A stretch of 64,000 nucleotides of DNA. Origin: Alphaproteobacteria bacterium. Its GTDB lineage: Bacteria; Pseudomonadota; Alphaproteobacteria; Rhodobacterales; Rhodobacteraceae. The stretch is taken from assembly GCA_030432315.1 (NCBI GenBank), contig JAUIHM010000005.1, positions 1 through 64,000 of the forward strand, given 5' to 3'. Position 1 is the first letter of the stretch; every line of letters starts with the position of its first letter. Shown here one piece after another: positions 51,977 to 61,784 of the stretch. The position numbers and the translations under genes were made by a program. Below the pieces are notes generated by a model that worked only from the letters and a program-made list of their open reading frames with translations, had not been told where the DNA came from and did not search any database.

Positions 51977-52122
51977 GGTTCACTCCGCAAACGCCGCGAA
52001 AGATTCTGCGGCGAGGTCGCAAAGATGTCAAACCTGTTCGCCATTTGCCTACACATCGGCGCGCCGGCAGGCCAGGCTGGGGAAAACCGGCCCCGACCGG
52101 TCAACATGCCGAGGAAACGCCC

Positions 52123-53802
52123 ATGTCCGCTCCCCTGTCCGACATTGAAATCGCCCGCCGGGCAGACAGCCGCCCGATCCAGGAGATCGGCGCCGCCCTC
52201 GGAATTCCCGCCGAACACCTGCTTCCCTACGGCCATGACAAGGCCAAGGTCTCCGAAGCCTTCGTCAAATCCCTCGCCGACCGCCCCGACGGCAACCTCG
52301 TTCTCGTCACTGCGATCAATCCCACGCCGGCGGGTGAGGGCAAGACTACAACCACCGTCGGTCTTGGCGACGGGCTGAACGCGATCGGCAGGAAAGCCGC
52401 CATCTGTATTCGCGAAGCCTCGCTCGGCCCCTGTTTCGGCATGAAGGGCGGCGCTGCCGGCGGCGGCCATGCCCAGGTGATTCCGATGGAGGAAATGAAC
52501 CTGCACTTCACCGGCGACTTTCACGCCATCACCAGCGCCCACAACCTGCTCTCCGCCATGCTCGACAACCAGATCTACTGGGGCAACGAGCTTGGCATCG
52601 ACATCCGCCGCATCACCTGGCGCCGGGTGATGGACATGAACGACCGCTCGCTCAGGCAGATCGTCTGCAGCCTCGGCGGCGTCGCCAACGGCTTTCCGCG
52701 TGAAGGCGGCTTCGACATTACCGTCGCCTCCGAGGTCATGGCGATCCTCTGTCTCGCCACCGACCTCGCCGATCTGGAACGACGTCTCGGTGACATCATC
52801 GTCGGCTACCGCCGCGACCGGACCGCAGTCTACGCCCGCGATCTGAAAGCCGACGGGGCGATGACGGTTCTGCTCCAGCAGGCGATGCAGCCCAATCTGG
52901 TGCAAACCCTCGAAAACAACCCCGCCTTCGTCCACGGCGGCCCCTTCGCCAACATCGCCCACGGGTGCAACTCGGTCATCGCCACCACCACCGCGCTGAA
53001 ACTGGCCGAGTATGTGGTGACCGAAGCCGGGTTCGGTGCCGATCTGGGCGCCGAGAAGTTCTTCAACATCAAGTGTCGCAAGGCCGGTCTGTCGCCCAAA
53101 GCCGTGGTGATCGTGGCCACGGTTCGGGCGCTGAAAATGAACGGTGGCGTCGCCAGGGCCGACCTGGCGGTCGAGAATACCGCTGCGGTCACCAAAGGCT
53201 GCGCCAATCTCGGCAGGCACATCGAAAACATCAAGCAGTTCGGTGTGCCCTCCGTGGTTGCCATCAACCACTTCGCCACCGACACCGACGCGGAAATCGA
53301 CGCGATCCGCGATTTCGTGCGGCGGCAGGGCGGAGAAGCGATCCTTTGCAAACACTGGGCCGAGGGCTCCTCCGGCATCACCGGCCTGGCAAAGAAGGTC
53401 GTGGAGCTGGTCGAAGGGCACAGCGCCCAGTTCGCGCCGCTCTACCCCGACGACATGCCGCTCTTCACCAAGATCGAGACCATCGCCAAGCGCATCTACC
53501 GCGCCGACGGAGTGCTGGCAGACAAGAGCATCCGCGACCAGCTGCACCGCTGGGAAGCCGACGGCTACGGGGCATTGCCGGTCTGCATGGCAAAGACCCA
53601 GTATTCCTTTTCGACCGATCCCAACCTGCGCGGTGCGCCCACCGGCCACGGCGTACCGATCCGAGAGGTGCGCCTGGCCGCCGGGGCGGGCTTCATCGTC
53701 GTCATCTGCGGTGAGATCATGACCATGCCCGGCCTTCCGGCCCGGCCCTCGGCCGAAACCATCCGCATCAACCAGGACGGCGCGATCGAGGGGCTGTTCT
53801 GA
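52123..53802 (+). CDS. fhs: Formate-tetrahydrofolate ligase
   Basis: This 559-residue enzyme (typical length) couples formate, ATP and tetrahydrofolate to 10-formyl-THF. The ATP-binding loop [50 protein letters not shown] in pieces, and C-terminal [17 protein letters not shown] are family-defining. The start is [11 protein letters not shown]; the ORF track adds 26 residues. folD/fchA are not in the window. It may supply C1 units or dispose of formate from oxidative demethylation. Confidence 0.97.
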   Translation: MSAPLSDIEIARRADSRPIQEIGAALGIPAEHLLPYGHDKAKVSEAFVKSLADRPDGNLVLVTAINPTPAGEGKTTTTVGLGDGLNAIGRKAAICIREASLGPCFGMKGGAAGGGHAQVIPMEEMNLHFTGDFHAITSAHNLLSAMLDNQIYWGNELGIDIRRITWRRVMDMNDRSLRQIVCSLGGVANGFPREGGFDITVASEVMAILCLATDLADLERRLGDIIVGYRRDRTAVYARDLKADGAMTVLLQQAMQPNLVQTLENNPAFVHGGPFANIAHGCNSVIATTTALKLAEYVVTEAGFGADLGAEKFFNIKCRKAGLSPKAVVIVATVRALKMNGGVARADLAVENTAAVTKGCANLGRHIENIKQFGVPSVVAINHFATDTDAEIDAIRDFVRRQGGEAILCKHWAEGSSGITGLAKKVVELVEGHSAQFAPLYPDDMPLFTKIETIAKRIYRADGVLADKSIRDQLHRWEADGYGALPVCMAKTQYSFSTDPNLRGAPTGHGVPIREVRLAAGAGFIVVICGEIMTMPGLPARPSAETIRINQDGAIEGLF

Positions 53803-53842
53803 GCGTCGGCGGCTCCGCCCGAGCGGTTCCGAGTCGCGGGTT

Positions 53843-55057
53843 TCACCCCTGCAGCGTGCTTCTGCGCACCTGTGTCTCCGGGTGCCCCAGCAGCTCTTCC
53901 GACAGTTGCGTGCCCAGGCCCGGCCCCTCCATTGCGAAAGCCTGCCCGTTTTCAATTCGCGGCAAGGCGGTCACCAGCTGCCGGTAGATGCCCCTGTAAT
54001 AGGCCCGCACGCTTTCGAGCCACAGAGCATTGCTCATCGCCAGCGACATGTGCAGGTTGACCGCCCAGACCACCGGCCCGGTGCAGTCATGCGGCGCGAT
54101 CAGCCGGTTGTGCGCCGCCGCCAGATGCGCGACGCGCAACGCTTCGGAGATCCCGCCGATCCAGCCGATGTCATAGTGAATGTAGTCCACCGCCCCGGCC
54201 GCCAGCGCATCGCGCACCCAGGTCGCGGTCCCGTGGCTTTCCGACCCGGCGAAGGGCGTCGCCGAAGCCTGGCGCAGCTCCGCCAGTTCCCCGATCTCCG
54301 TCATGGAAATCAGATCCTCGTGCCAGAACGGTTCGTAGGCGTCGACTTCCAGCATGATCCGCCGCGCCGGCGCCGCCCGCCAAAGACCGTGATATTCCAT
54401 CAGCACGTCCATCCGGTCGCCAACAGCATCGCGGATCGCCTCGACTTTCGACAGTCCCGTCCGCAGGTCCTCGCCACTGATCCGCGCGCCGCCGGTCTTT
54501 TCCGCCGCCTCGTCGAACGGCCAGATCTTCATCGCCGTGATCCCCTCGTCCAGCAGCGACTGCGCGAGCGCCCCAGGGTCGTTGATCTGCAACGCGAGGT
54601 CGTCGGTGATTTCTCCCTCTCCGGCGCTGACGATCCGTGCCCGGTGCTGCCCGCCGGTCCAGTTGTAGCCCGGCCCGGCGCAGGTGTTGTAAATCGGAAT
54701 GCTCCCGCGCACCGGCCCGCCCAGCAGTTCCGCCAGCGGCACGCCCAAAGCCCGCGCCTTTATGTCCCAGAGCGCGATGTCCAGCGCCGAATTGGCCCGG
54801 ATCTCCACCGACCGCGTCGGATAGCCCAGAAACCGGTTGCCGCCTGAATTGAGCAGGGCATCCGCATGGGCATTCACCGGCCGCGGATCCCGCCCCAGCA
54901 GATACCCCGCCGCCTGGTCGTGTATGTATTCCGCGACCGGCCGTACATGGCGAAACGTCTCCCCCAACCCGGTGATCCCTTCATCGGTCTCGATGCGAAC
55001 CCAAAGGAAATTCGACCAGGTGGCGTTGGTCACGGTCTCGATGGCAATGATTTTCAT
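53843..55057 (-). CDS. Enolase-superfamily (mandelate racemase/muconate lactonizing) enzyme
   Basis: This 404-residue protein has the N-terminal capping domain (KIIAIETVTNATWSNFLWVRIET) and barrel features ALDIALWDIKARALGVPLAELLGG, TAMKIWPFDEA, DVLMEYHGLW, FAGSESHGT and APHDCTGPV. It should abstract an alpha-proton of a sugar acid and dehydrate or isomerise it. Metal-ligand positions diverge from classical DxN/E/E (LMEYHG), so the exact subgroup is unclear. It is the distal gene of the minus-strand sugar-acid operon. Confidence 0.85.
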   Translation of the reverse strand: MKIIAIETVTNATWSNFLWVRIETDEGITGLGETFRHVRPVAEYIHDQAAGYLLGRDPRPVNAHADALLNSGGNRFLGYPTRSVEIRANSALDIALWDIKARALGVPLAELLGGPVRGSIPIYNTCAGPGYNWTGGQHRARIVSAGEGEITDDLALQINDPGALAQSLLDEGITAMKIWPFDEAAEKTGGARISGEDLRTGLSKVEAIRDAVGDRMDVLMEYHGLWRAAPARRIMLEVDAYEPFWHEDLISMTEIGELAELRQASATPFAGSESHGTATWVRDALAAGAVDYIHYDIGWIGGISEALRVAHLAAAHNRLIAPHDCTGPVVWAVNLHMSLAMSNALWLESVRAYYRGIYRQLVTALPRIENGQAFAMEGPGLGTQLSEELLGHPETQVRRSTLQG

Positions 55058-55141
55058 GGTACAGGCGTTTCCTCATGAATGCCCTTCGCGGGCATGGTGC
55101 CGGACCGTTCTCCGGCCGTCAGCAATCCTCGCCGTTCGCGG

Positions 55142-55492
55142 TCAGGCCCCGAAGACGCGACCCGCATAGGTTTCCCGCGACATTTCATGGTCCTTGACGG
55201 TGATGCTGCCGACTTCGGGCATCGCCCTGTCGAGCGCCGCCAGCACGGTGCGGTTGATGTCCGCCCGCGTCGCCTCGTCGCGGCCCTTCATCAACATGAC
55301 GGTCGCGTGGACGAACGTCTGCGGCTCGCTGCCGATCCTGAAGAACTCGAACGGCGTCGCCCGGATCTTGATAACCGCCGGATTGTCGAAGGCCTCATGC
55401 GCCGCCAGTGCCGCGAACACCTCTTCGCAGACCGACTGCATGTCATGGGCCGCTTCGAGACCCTTCGAAAACTCAATTGCAACGTGGGGCAT
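55142..55492 (-). CDS. 5-carboxymethyl-2-hydroxymuconate isomerase-like tautomerase
   Basis: This 116-residue protein begins MPHVAIEFSKGLE, with Pro as the residue after Met, the catalytic base of the tautomerase superfamily. IKIRATPFEFFRIGSEPQTFVHATVML matches CHMI (HpaF-like). It catalyses keto-enol tautomerisation of a small acid. In this cluster it may process 2-keto-3-deoxy-type intermediates; that is inferred. Confidence 0.85.
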   Translation of the reverse strand: MPHVAIEFSKGLEAAHDMQSVCEEVFAALAAHEAFDNPAVIKIRATPFEFFRIGSEPQTFVHATVMLMKGRDEATRADINRTVLAALDRAMPEVGSITVKDHEMSRETYAGRVFGA

Positions 55493-55608
55493 GTGCTGTC
55501 TGCTTTCCTTGTAACTGCCGCAACCGGCCCCGCCGCCCGGGTTGTGGGCGACGGGGCCGAAATACTACGGGCGTGCCCGGAAGCCGGGTCTGGACGGCCT
55601 GGGTCTTC

Positions 55609-56544
55609 TCAGGCCTCCACCAGCCCGAATTCCTGCTCCGCCGCCAGAAGTGGCGCGACTGCGGCCCTGATCTCCGCCTGAACGTCATCCGCCACATGCG
55701 ACATGTGCGGTGTCAGCAGCCCCATGTCCGCCACTCCGGAATGTGTCACCGCGTCATGGATGATCTGGATCGGACCATGTTTGATCCGCAGGTTCTCCAG
55801 CGGCTGGATCGTCGTAACGAGACGCTTCGCTTCGGCAATGTCGCCGCCGAGGATCGCCTTGCGCACCGCCATCGCCCGCTTTGGCGCAATACAGACCGCA
55901 CCGGCGGTGAACCCTGCGAGGTCAAAGGTGCTGACATGCGGAATGGCGGCAATTTCGCCGATGCCGCTGACGATTTTTTCGCGTGGGACGACCTTGAGTA
56001 TGTCCTCAAGTCCGGGGTCCTTGGTGAAATCGCCGGTTTCCACCGCGTATTTCAGCGCCACCACCACGCCGTCCTCGACCAAAGAACCCATCTGATCCGC
56101 ATTCAGGTAGTCCGCCGCCCGCAGGTACAGGATCGCCGGAATACCCGACCGCTGCACGAAATCGCGGATCGCCTTCTCGGTACCCTTCTTGTCGCGCTGG
56201 GCCTGCATCGGCAGCAGCATCACCGCCGGGAACCTGGTGTTTCTGAGGATGTCGGCCTGTTCCAGCAGCTTGCCGTAATCCGGCCCGGCGGAAGGAATTG
56301 CCCAGGCATCTTCGGACACCCAGTCCGGGATCCCGTCGATCATTTCCCGGAACAGGCGGCTGGTCATGGCGTAAATGTTGGCATTGCCGCCCCAGAGCAC
56401 GGTGGAAACCCCACCGGCTTCGATGTGCCGGACGAGTTTGGCGTTCTCGTCGGCGCGCACCCTGCGTTCGCTGTCGAGCGAGAGCGGAGGCACCGACCAG
56501 ACGGAACGGGCGATGTCTTCCGATGTGACTGGTGTCGTCTTCAT
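55609..56544 (-). CDS. Dihydrodipicolinate synthase/N-acetylneuraminate lyase (DHDPS) family aldolase
   Basis: This 311-residue (beta/alpha)8 enzyme has GGVSTVLWGGNANIY, a tyrosine in IPAILYLRAADY and the Schiff-base Lys in VVVALKYAVETG. It cleaves or dehydrates a 2-keto-3-deoxy sugar acid, giving pyruvate and an aldehyde, or acts as a keto-deoxy-glucarate dehydratase. Its start overlaps the GntR stop by 4 bases (ATGA). Confidence 0.88.
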   Translation of the reverse strand: MKTTPVTSEDIARSVWSVPPLSLDSERRVRADENAKLVRHIEAGGVSTVLWGGNANIYAMTSRLFREMIDGIPDWVSEDAWAIPSAGPDYGKLLEQADILRNTRFPAVMLLPMQAQRDKKGTEKAIRDFVQRSGIPAILYLRAADYLNADQMGSLVEDGVVVALKYAVETGDFTKDPGLEDILKVVPREKIVSGIGEIAAIPHVSTFDLAGFTAGAVCIAPKRAMAVRKAILGGDIAEAKRLVTTIQPLENLRIKHGPIQIIHDAVTHSGVADMGLLTPHMSHVADDVQAEIRAAVAPLLAAEQEFGLVEA

Positions 56545-57293
56545 TGTGCTGTTCCCATGGTTTTGCCGAACCCTTCGAAAACCCGGGCCCGGGCGTTTTC
56601 AATGTGCTGCCGCATCAGATGCCGCGCTTCTTCCGCATCCCGCCGTTCGATCGCCGCAACCAGTGCGTAATGTTCCTTCTGCACCAGTTCCAGCCGTGCG
56701 GTGGACGCGGCAAGCGTCAGCCGCCGCGCCAGATTCATTCCGATCAGGATCTGCGATTTCATCGACGCGCGGGCCGACACGTAATAGTGGTTGTCGGTTG
56801 CGGCGCAGATCGAGACGTGAAGTTCCTCGTCGGCATTCGCGCCGAGGGACCCCTCCTCGATACACCTGTCCAATTCCGCCAGCCCCTGTTTGATCGCCAC
56901 CATATCCTGCGCCGACCAGCGCCGTGCCGCCAGCGCCGCGGCGTCCGGCTCGATGGTGCTGCGGAACTCGAAGGTCCGCTGAATGTCGGCGATCGATCCG
57001 ACCGGGGCAAAGTTCAGCACCGCCCGGTCCGGCTGCTTCTGCACGAAGGAACCCGATCCCTGGCGCGAAATCACCACCCCGTCCTCACGCAGCCGTTTCA
57101 GCGCCTGGCGCAGGATCGGCCGGGACACGCCCAACTGCTCACTGAGCGAAACTTCCGTCGGCAGTCGGGTGCCCGGCGGAAACTCCCCTTCGATGATCAG
57201 CGTCAGCACCTGCTCGTAAGCCTGATCCGCCAGGGTCCAGCTGCGTGCCGTCCTGTCGATCTGGATCGAGCGGTCCCTGCGTGTGCCGATCAT
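56541..57293 (-). CDS. GntR-family regulator (FCD/FadR subfamily)
   Basis: This 250-residue regulator starts MIGTRRDRSIQID. Its winged helix is LADQAYEQVLTLIIEGEFPPGTRLPTEVSLSEQLGVSRPILRQALKRLREDGVVISRQGSGSFV in pieces, and its FCD effector domain contains EFRSTIEPDAAALAA and MRQHIENAR. It lies between the RraA-like and DHDPS genes with short overlaps on both sides. It probably represses the two divergent arms through the TTTGNCAAA sites. The ligand is probably a sugar acid. Confidence 0.92.
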   Translation of the reverse strand: MIGTRRDRSIQIDRTARSWTLADQAYEQVLTLIIEGEFPPGTRLPTEVSLSEQLGVSRPILRQALKRLREDGVVISRQGSGSFVQKQPDRAVLNFAPVGSIADIQRTFEFRSTIEPDAAALAARRWSAQDMVAIKQGLAELDRCIEEGSLGANADEELHVSICAATDNHYYVSARASMKSQILIGMNLARRLTLAASTARLELVQKEHYALVAAIERRDAEEARHLMRQHIENARARVFEGFGKTMGTAQ

Positions 57294-58021
57294 CGTCCCT
57301 GCTGCTGTCTCCATGCCTTGAATTCCACCAGGGTCTGCGGATCGGTCGGAGGATAGAGACCGAAGGTCGATGCCCCGCCCTTGACCCGTTCCATGACGAA
57401 ATCCTCGAACACCGTCATCTCGACCGCTTCGGTTGCGATCTCGTCGGCCAGATGCGCGGGAATACAGACCACCCCGTCCATGTCCCCGACCATGATGTCG
57501 CCCGGATAGACCGCGACACCGCCGCAGCCGATCGGCTCGTTGATCGCCACCGGATGATGTTTGGTCAGATTGGTCGGTGCCGAGGGCCGCACATGATAGG
57601 ACGGCATGTCCAGCAGGGTGAAATCTGCGCTGTCGCGGAACCCGCCGTCGGTGACAAACCCTGCGCAGCCGAGAAACTGCAGACGGTTGGCCAGAATTGC
57701 CCCCGCCGATGCCGCCGTCGCATCGCCGCGCGAATCGATCACGTAGACGGCGCCTTCCGGGCATTCGTGCACCGACTTGCGCTGGGCGTTTTCCGGATCC
57801 TTGAACAGATCCACCGTGTCGATGTCCTCCCGTGCCGGGATGCAGCGCAGGGTATAGGCCGGTCCGACCATGTTTTCGCCGGGGTTAACCCGCTGCGGGC
57901 CCTGCAAAAACGTGTTGTAGAATCCGCGTTTGAACAGGGCGGTGGTAAGGGTCGCGGTGCTGACGCCGGAAAGTTTGCGCCGCGTTTCTGCCGACAGTTC
58001 AGTCATGAGTTGAAAATCCAT
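57290..58021 (-). CDS. RraA-like / 4-hydroxy-4-methyl-2-oxoglutarate aldolase family protein
   Basis: This 243-residue protein has ECPEGAVYVIDSRGDATAASAGAILANRL in pieces, LGCAGFVTDGGFRDSADF (metal-binding G..DGxxRD) and a KKHPVAINEPIGCGG-like segment (TKHHPVAINEPIGCGG). The fold covers RraA and class II pyruvate aldolases; in this cluster a divalent-metal aldolase or keto-acid decarboxylase is likely. It is first in the minus-strand operon; the next start overlaps by 4 bases. MTEL at 58006 is an alternative start. Confidence 0.85.
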   Translation of the reverse strand: MDFQLMTELSAETRRKLSGVSTATLTTALFKRGFYNTFLQGPQRVNPGENMVGPAYTLRCIPAREDIDTVDLFKDPENAQRKSVHECPEGAVYVIDSRGDATAASAGAILANRLQFLGCAGFVTDGGFRDSADFTLLDMPSYHVRPSAPTNLTKHHPVAINEPIGCGGVAVYPGDIMVGDMDGVVCIPAHLADEIATEAVEMTVFEDFVMERVKGGASTFGLYPPTDPQTLVEFKAWRQQQGR

Positions 58022-58098
58022 CTGATTGCGATTGCGCGGCGGTGTCCTGGGCCCGCCGTTGCCCGCTGTACCGCGCCTGACTAGGGCACCCAGGGAAA

Positions 58099-58140
58099 TT
58101 TGTCAAACGAACTTTACAAATAAACATGACTTTTGACAAA
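58099..58140. promoter_or_regulatory. Twin TTTGNCAAA operators in the divergent region
   Basis: TTTGTCAAA (58099-58107) and TTTGACAAA (58132-58140) are each palindromes with a central variable base, centred 33 bp apart, about three helical turns. Together they form an 11-bp inverted repeat, AATTTGTCAAA / TTTGACAAATT. Likely sites of the cluster's GntR/FCD regulator. Confidence 0.6.
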
Positions 58141-58212
58141 TTGACGTGCAGGTGTTTAAGACCGTAGAACATTGACCCGTGGCCTGTCCCATCTGATGCC
58201 GGAGATCTTCCC

Positions 58213-59955
58213 TTGTCCAACAACGTGAAAAAGACCCCAGCCGATCTGCGTTCCGCCAGGTGGTTTGGCCATGACGACCTGCGCGGCTTCGGCCACCGGT
58301 CGCGCGCCATGCAGATGGGATGGACGCCGGAGGACTGGAAAGGCCGGCCGATGATTGCGGTGATCAACACCTGGTCGGAAATCAACCCGTGTCACATCCA
58401 CTTCCGTGACCGTGCCGAATGGGTTAAACGCGGCATTCTCCAGGCGGGAGGACAGCCGGTCGAACTTCCGGCAATCTCGCTTTCCGAAACCTACGTCAAA
58501 CCGACGACGATGCTCTACCGCAACCTGCTGGCGATGGAGACCGAGGAGCTGATCCGCTCGCATCCCATTGACGGCGCGGTGCTGCTTGGCGGCTGCGACA
58601 AGACGACGCCGGCGCTCATCATGGGGGCGATCTCGGCCGGGGTGCCGTTCATCTATCTGCCTGCCGGCCCGATGCTGCGCGGCAACTGGAAGGGCAATAC
58701 GCTCGGGTCGGGCTCGGACAGCTGGAAATTCTGGGACGAACGCCGCGCCGGCAACATTACCGACCGCGAATGGACCGACATCGAGGGTGGCATCGCCCGC
58801 TCCTACGGTCACTGCATGACCATGGGCACGGCCTCGACAATGACCGCCATCGCCGACACCCTCGGCCTGACCCTCCCCGGTGCTTCCTCGATCCCGGCCC
58901 CGGATGCCGGTCACCTGCGCATGTCGAAAACCTGTGGCACCCGTATCGTCGACATGGTCTGGGAAGACCTCACACCTGACAAGATCCTCACCCCCGCCGC
59001 CTTCACCAACGCGATCCGCGTCGCCATGGCGATGGGCTGCTCGACCAATGCGATCATCCACCTGATCGCCATGGGCCGCCGGGCGGGGGTCAACGTCACC
59101 CTTGAGGATTTCGACCGCGAAAGTCGCACGACCCCGGTCCTCGCCAACATCCGCCCCTCCGGCGACCGCTACCTGATGGAAGATTTCTTCTACGCCGGCG
59201 GTCTGCCGGGCCTCTGGATGCGGATGAAGGATCAGCTCGACCTCTCCTGCATCAATGTTACCGGCGAGCCGATGTCGGAAACCGTCAAACATGCCTGGGT
59301 GGTCAATGACGACGTGATCCGCCCGATGGACAACCCGATCTACGCCGAAGGCGCGCTCGCGGTGCTCAGGGGCAACATCGCCCCCGAAGGCGCGGTGATC
59401 AAACCGTCCGCCTGCGCGCCGCATCTGCAGCAGCACACCGGCATTGCCCTGGTCTACGACAGCTATGCCGAGCTGAAGAAGGACACCGACAATCCCGATC
59501 TCGACGTGACCGCCGACCACATCCTGGTGCTGCGCAATGCCGGCCCGGTCGGCGCGCCGGGAATGCCGGAATGGGGCATGCTGCCAATCCCGCTGAAACT
59601 GGTCAAACAGGGCGTGCGCGACATGCTGCGGCTCTCGGACGCCCGCATGTCCGGCACCAGCTACGGCGCCTGCATCCTGCACTGCTCGCCGGAATCCCAC
59701 ATCGGCGGCCCGCTCGCTCTTGTCAAAACCGGCGACACCATCACCGTCGACGTACCGAACCGCACGATCAACATGAACGTCAGCGACGAGGAACTGGCGA
59801 AACGCCGCGCCGACCTCAAACCCCGCGAGGCACCCTACGAACGCGGCTACGGCTGGATGTTCGCCAAACACATCCGCCAGGCCCATGAAGGCTGCGATCT
59901 CGATTACCTCGAAACCGGCTTCGGCGCTCCCGTGCGCGAACCCGACATATTCTGA
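58213..59955 (+). CDS. IlvD/Edd-family sugar-acid dehydratase (L-arabonate/D-galactonate-type)
   Basis: This 580-residue iron-sulfur dehydratase has INTWSEINPCHIHFRDRAEWVKRGI, VLLGGCDKTTPALIMGA (cluster Cys), SYGHCMTMGTASTM (cluster Cys) and GGLPGLWMRM. The sequence is of the aldonate-dehydratase branch (L-arabinonate, D-xylonate, D-fuconate or D-galactonate) rather than the biosynthetic IlvD. It makes a 2-keto-3-deoxy sugar acid. The start is TTG with GGAG 9 bases upstream. Confidence 0.92.
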   Translation: MSNNVKKTPADLRSARWFGHDDLRGFGHRSRAMQMGWTPEDWKGRPMIAVINTWSEINPCHIHFRDRAEWVKRGILQAGGQPVELPAISLSETYVKPTTMLYRNLLAMETEELIRSHPIDGAVLLGGCDKTTPALIMGAISAGVPFIYLPAGPMLRGNWKGNTLGSGSDSWKFWDERRAGNITDREWTDIEGGIARSYGHCMTMGTASTMTAIADTLGLTLPGASSIPAPDAGHLRMSKTCGTRIVDMVWEDLTPDKILTPAAFTNAIRVAMAMGCSTNAIIHLIAMGRRAGVNVTLEDFDRESRTTPVLANIRPSGDRYLMEDFFYAGGLPGLWMRMKDQLDLSCINVTGEPMSETVKHAWVVNDDVIRPMDNPIYAEGALAVLRGNIAPEGAVIKPSACAPHLQQHTGIALVYDSYAELKKDTDNPDLDVTADHILVLRNAGPVGAPGMPEWGMLPIPLKLVKQGVRDMLRLSDARMSGTSYGACILHCSPESHIGGPLALVKTGDTITVDVPNRTINMNVSDEELAKRRADLKPREAPYERGYGWMFAKHIRQAHEGCDLDYLETGFGAPVREPDIF

Positions 59956-59977
59956 AGCCATTCTCCCGGAGCCCCCA

Positions 59978-60796
59978 ATGTCCCAAACCATTCTGCTGAC
60001 CGGCGCCAACGGCGGCGTCAGCCGCATGATCCGCCCGATGCTTCTTGAGCGTTACGGCAGCATCATCTGCTCCGCCCGCCGGCCGATGGACGATCTGGTC
60101 GAGGGCGAGAGCTTCCGCCTCGCCAATCTCGACAGCCCGGACGAGCTGCGCGCCGCCTGCCGGGGCGTCGACGGCATCATCCACATGGGCGGCCAGGCCA
60201 CCGAAGCCTCCTGGGAGGTTATCCGCGAGTCGAACATCGACGGCATGATGAACCTGTTCGAGGCCGCCCGCGCCGAAGGCGTCAAACGGGTGATCTTCGC
60301 CTCCTCCAACCACGCGGTCGGCATGTATCCCCGTACCCGCAAGGTCGGCACCGAGGCCCGGGTCCGCCCCGACAGCCGCTACGGCCTGTCCAAGGCGTTC
60401 GGCGAGGCGCTGGGCGCGATGTATGCCGACAAACACGGCATGCGCGTCCTCTCGATCCGCATCGGCAATGTCGGCCTGCAGCCGCTCGACATGCGCCGGA
60501 TGTCGATGTGGCTGCACCCCGAGGACCTGGTGCAGCTCTGCGCCATCGGCCTCGAACACCCCGACCTGCACCATGAAATCGTCTATGGCCTCTCCGACTG
60601 CATCCGCAGCTTCTGGGACAACGGCGCCGCCTACAGCCTCGGCTACCGGCCGAAGCACAAAGCCGAAGACCACCTCCAGGCGGCAATCGAAGGCCAGAAG
60701 AGCCAGGACGCCAACCCGATTGCCGATGCCTTCGTCGGCGGCGGTTTCGCCGGCACGGAGTTCGACGGCGACCTCGACCGCGCCCTCTGGAGCTGA
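59978..60796 (+). CDS. Uronate dehydrogenase-like NAD-dependent SDR (extended)
   Basis: This 272-residue protein starts MSQTILLTGANGGVSRMI. It has the NAD motif TGANGGVS, IHMGGQATEASWEVIRESNIDG, IFASSNHAVGMYPRTR (Ser) and SRYGLSKAFGEAL (Tyr-Lys), matching uronate dehydrogenase (Udh), which oxidises glucuronate or galacturonate to the aldaric lactone. It could also be a related hexose or pentose dehydrogenase. It lies 22 bases after the dehydratase. Confidence 0.87.
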   Translation: MSQTILLTGANGGVSRMIRPMLLERYGSIICSARRPMDDLVEGESFRLANLDSPDELRAACRGVDGIIHMGGQATEASWEVIRESNIDGMMNLFEAARAEGVKRVIFASSNHAVGMYPRTRKVGTEARVRPDSRYGLSKAFGEALGAMYADKHGMRVLSIRIGNVGLQPLDMRRMSMWLHPEDLVQLCAIGLEHPDLHHEIVYGLSDCIRSFWDNGAAYSLGYRPKHKAEDHLQAAIEGQKSQDANPIADAFVGGGFAGTEFDGDLDRALWS

Positions 60797-60803
60797 GACC
60801 GCG

Positions 60804-61718
60804 ATGGAAAAGATCACCCTGACGCCGACCGGACCGGAATACGCGGAGTTCGAGGCCACCCTCGCCGCCATTCCCCAGCTGACGCTCGATCCGCTGACCA
60901 CGCCGATCGCCGAACTGCGGGCGGCGCTGATCGAACTGCGCCGGTCCGCCGATGTCGACATGGCGAAGTCGGTGATCTGCCGCCCGGTGGACGTCGAGGG
61001 TCTGAGCGGACTGGTGTTCCAGCCCGCGGTGGTCCGCCACGGCGCACCGATCCTCTATTTTCACGGCGGCGCCTTCACCCAGGGCGCGCCGGAAACCCAG
61101 AAGGTCTGCTGCTCCTGGATCGCTGAACTGACCGGCCGTACCGTCGTCTCGTCCCGCTACCGGCTGACCCCGGAAAATCCGTTTCCGGCCCAGAAAGAAG
61201 ACGCGGTCGCGGCACTGGCGGCACTGGTCGCAGGCCGGGTGCCAGCGGTCGGCAAACCCGCACATGTCATCCTCGCGGGGGAAAGCGCCGGCGCCGCCGT
61301 TGCCCTCTGGGCCGAACAGGGCGCCCCGGCGGATCTGCGTGCCAGGGTGTCGCACGTGTTTCCGATCTACGGCGCCTTCGGTGTCCGCGACAGCGGCAGC
61401 ATCCGTACCTTCGGCCCGGTGCACGCCACCCTGACGCCGGAACGCATCAGACGCATGTACGATGAACTCGGCCCCCAGGGCGACGCCGGGGCGGTGATCA
61501 ATTCCGCGCCGTCGAGCGGTCCGCAGATCAGCCTGCTGATCGCCACCGAGGATCCGCTGGCCGACGATTCGACGCTGCTGATCGACCGCCTCGCCAGCAG
61601 CGGCCGCATCACCCGGGCGGTTTTTGCCGAAAGGATGCCGCACGGCTTCATCCACTGCGCCGGTCGTTCCGCGTTCGCGCGCAACGTCATCGCCCGCTAC
61701 CTGTCCGAAATCGCCTGA
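60804..61718 (+). CDS. Alpha/beta hydrolase (HSL-type) of the sugar-acid operon
   Basis: The 304-residue protein starts at MEKITLTPTG (60804), 7 bases after the SDR stop. The oxyanion HGG motif is YFHGGAF, the nucleophile elbow is LAGESAGAAVAL, Asp is in ATEDPLADDS, and His is in RMPHGFIH. This is a hormone-sensitive-lipase-family hydrolase; it may hydrolyse an ester or lactone of the sugar acid. The ORF track start at 60423 is a frame shadow of the SDR. Confidence 0.85.
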   Translation: MEKITLTPTGPEYAEFEATLAAIPQLTLDPLTTPIAELRAALIELRRSADVDMAKSVICRPVDVEGLSGLVFQPAVVRHGAPILYFHGGAFTQGAPETQKVCCSWIAELTGRTVVSSRYRLTPENPFPAQKEDAVAALAALVAGRVPAVGKPAHVILAGESAGAAVALWAEQGAPADLRARVSHVFPIYGAFGVRDSGSIRTFGPVHATLTPERIRRMYDELGPQGDAGAVINSAPSSGPQISLLIATEDPLADDSTLLIDRLASSGRITRAVFAERMPHGFIHCAGRSAFARNVIARYLSEIA

Positions 61719-61784
61719 TCCTCAGTGATGACCCGTCCGCCCGCGCGCCGGATCACCCGTCCCGTTCCCTGATTGAGGCCTGCC

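Noticed and set aside
51970-53955. 661-residue minus-strand ORF
   Set aside because: Antisense shadow of fhs, whose ATP-binding and substrate motifs are unmistakable.
58156-60027. 623-residue minus-strand ORF
   Set aside because: Antisense shadow of the IlvD/Edd dehydratase.
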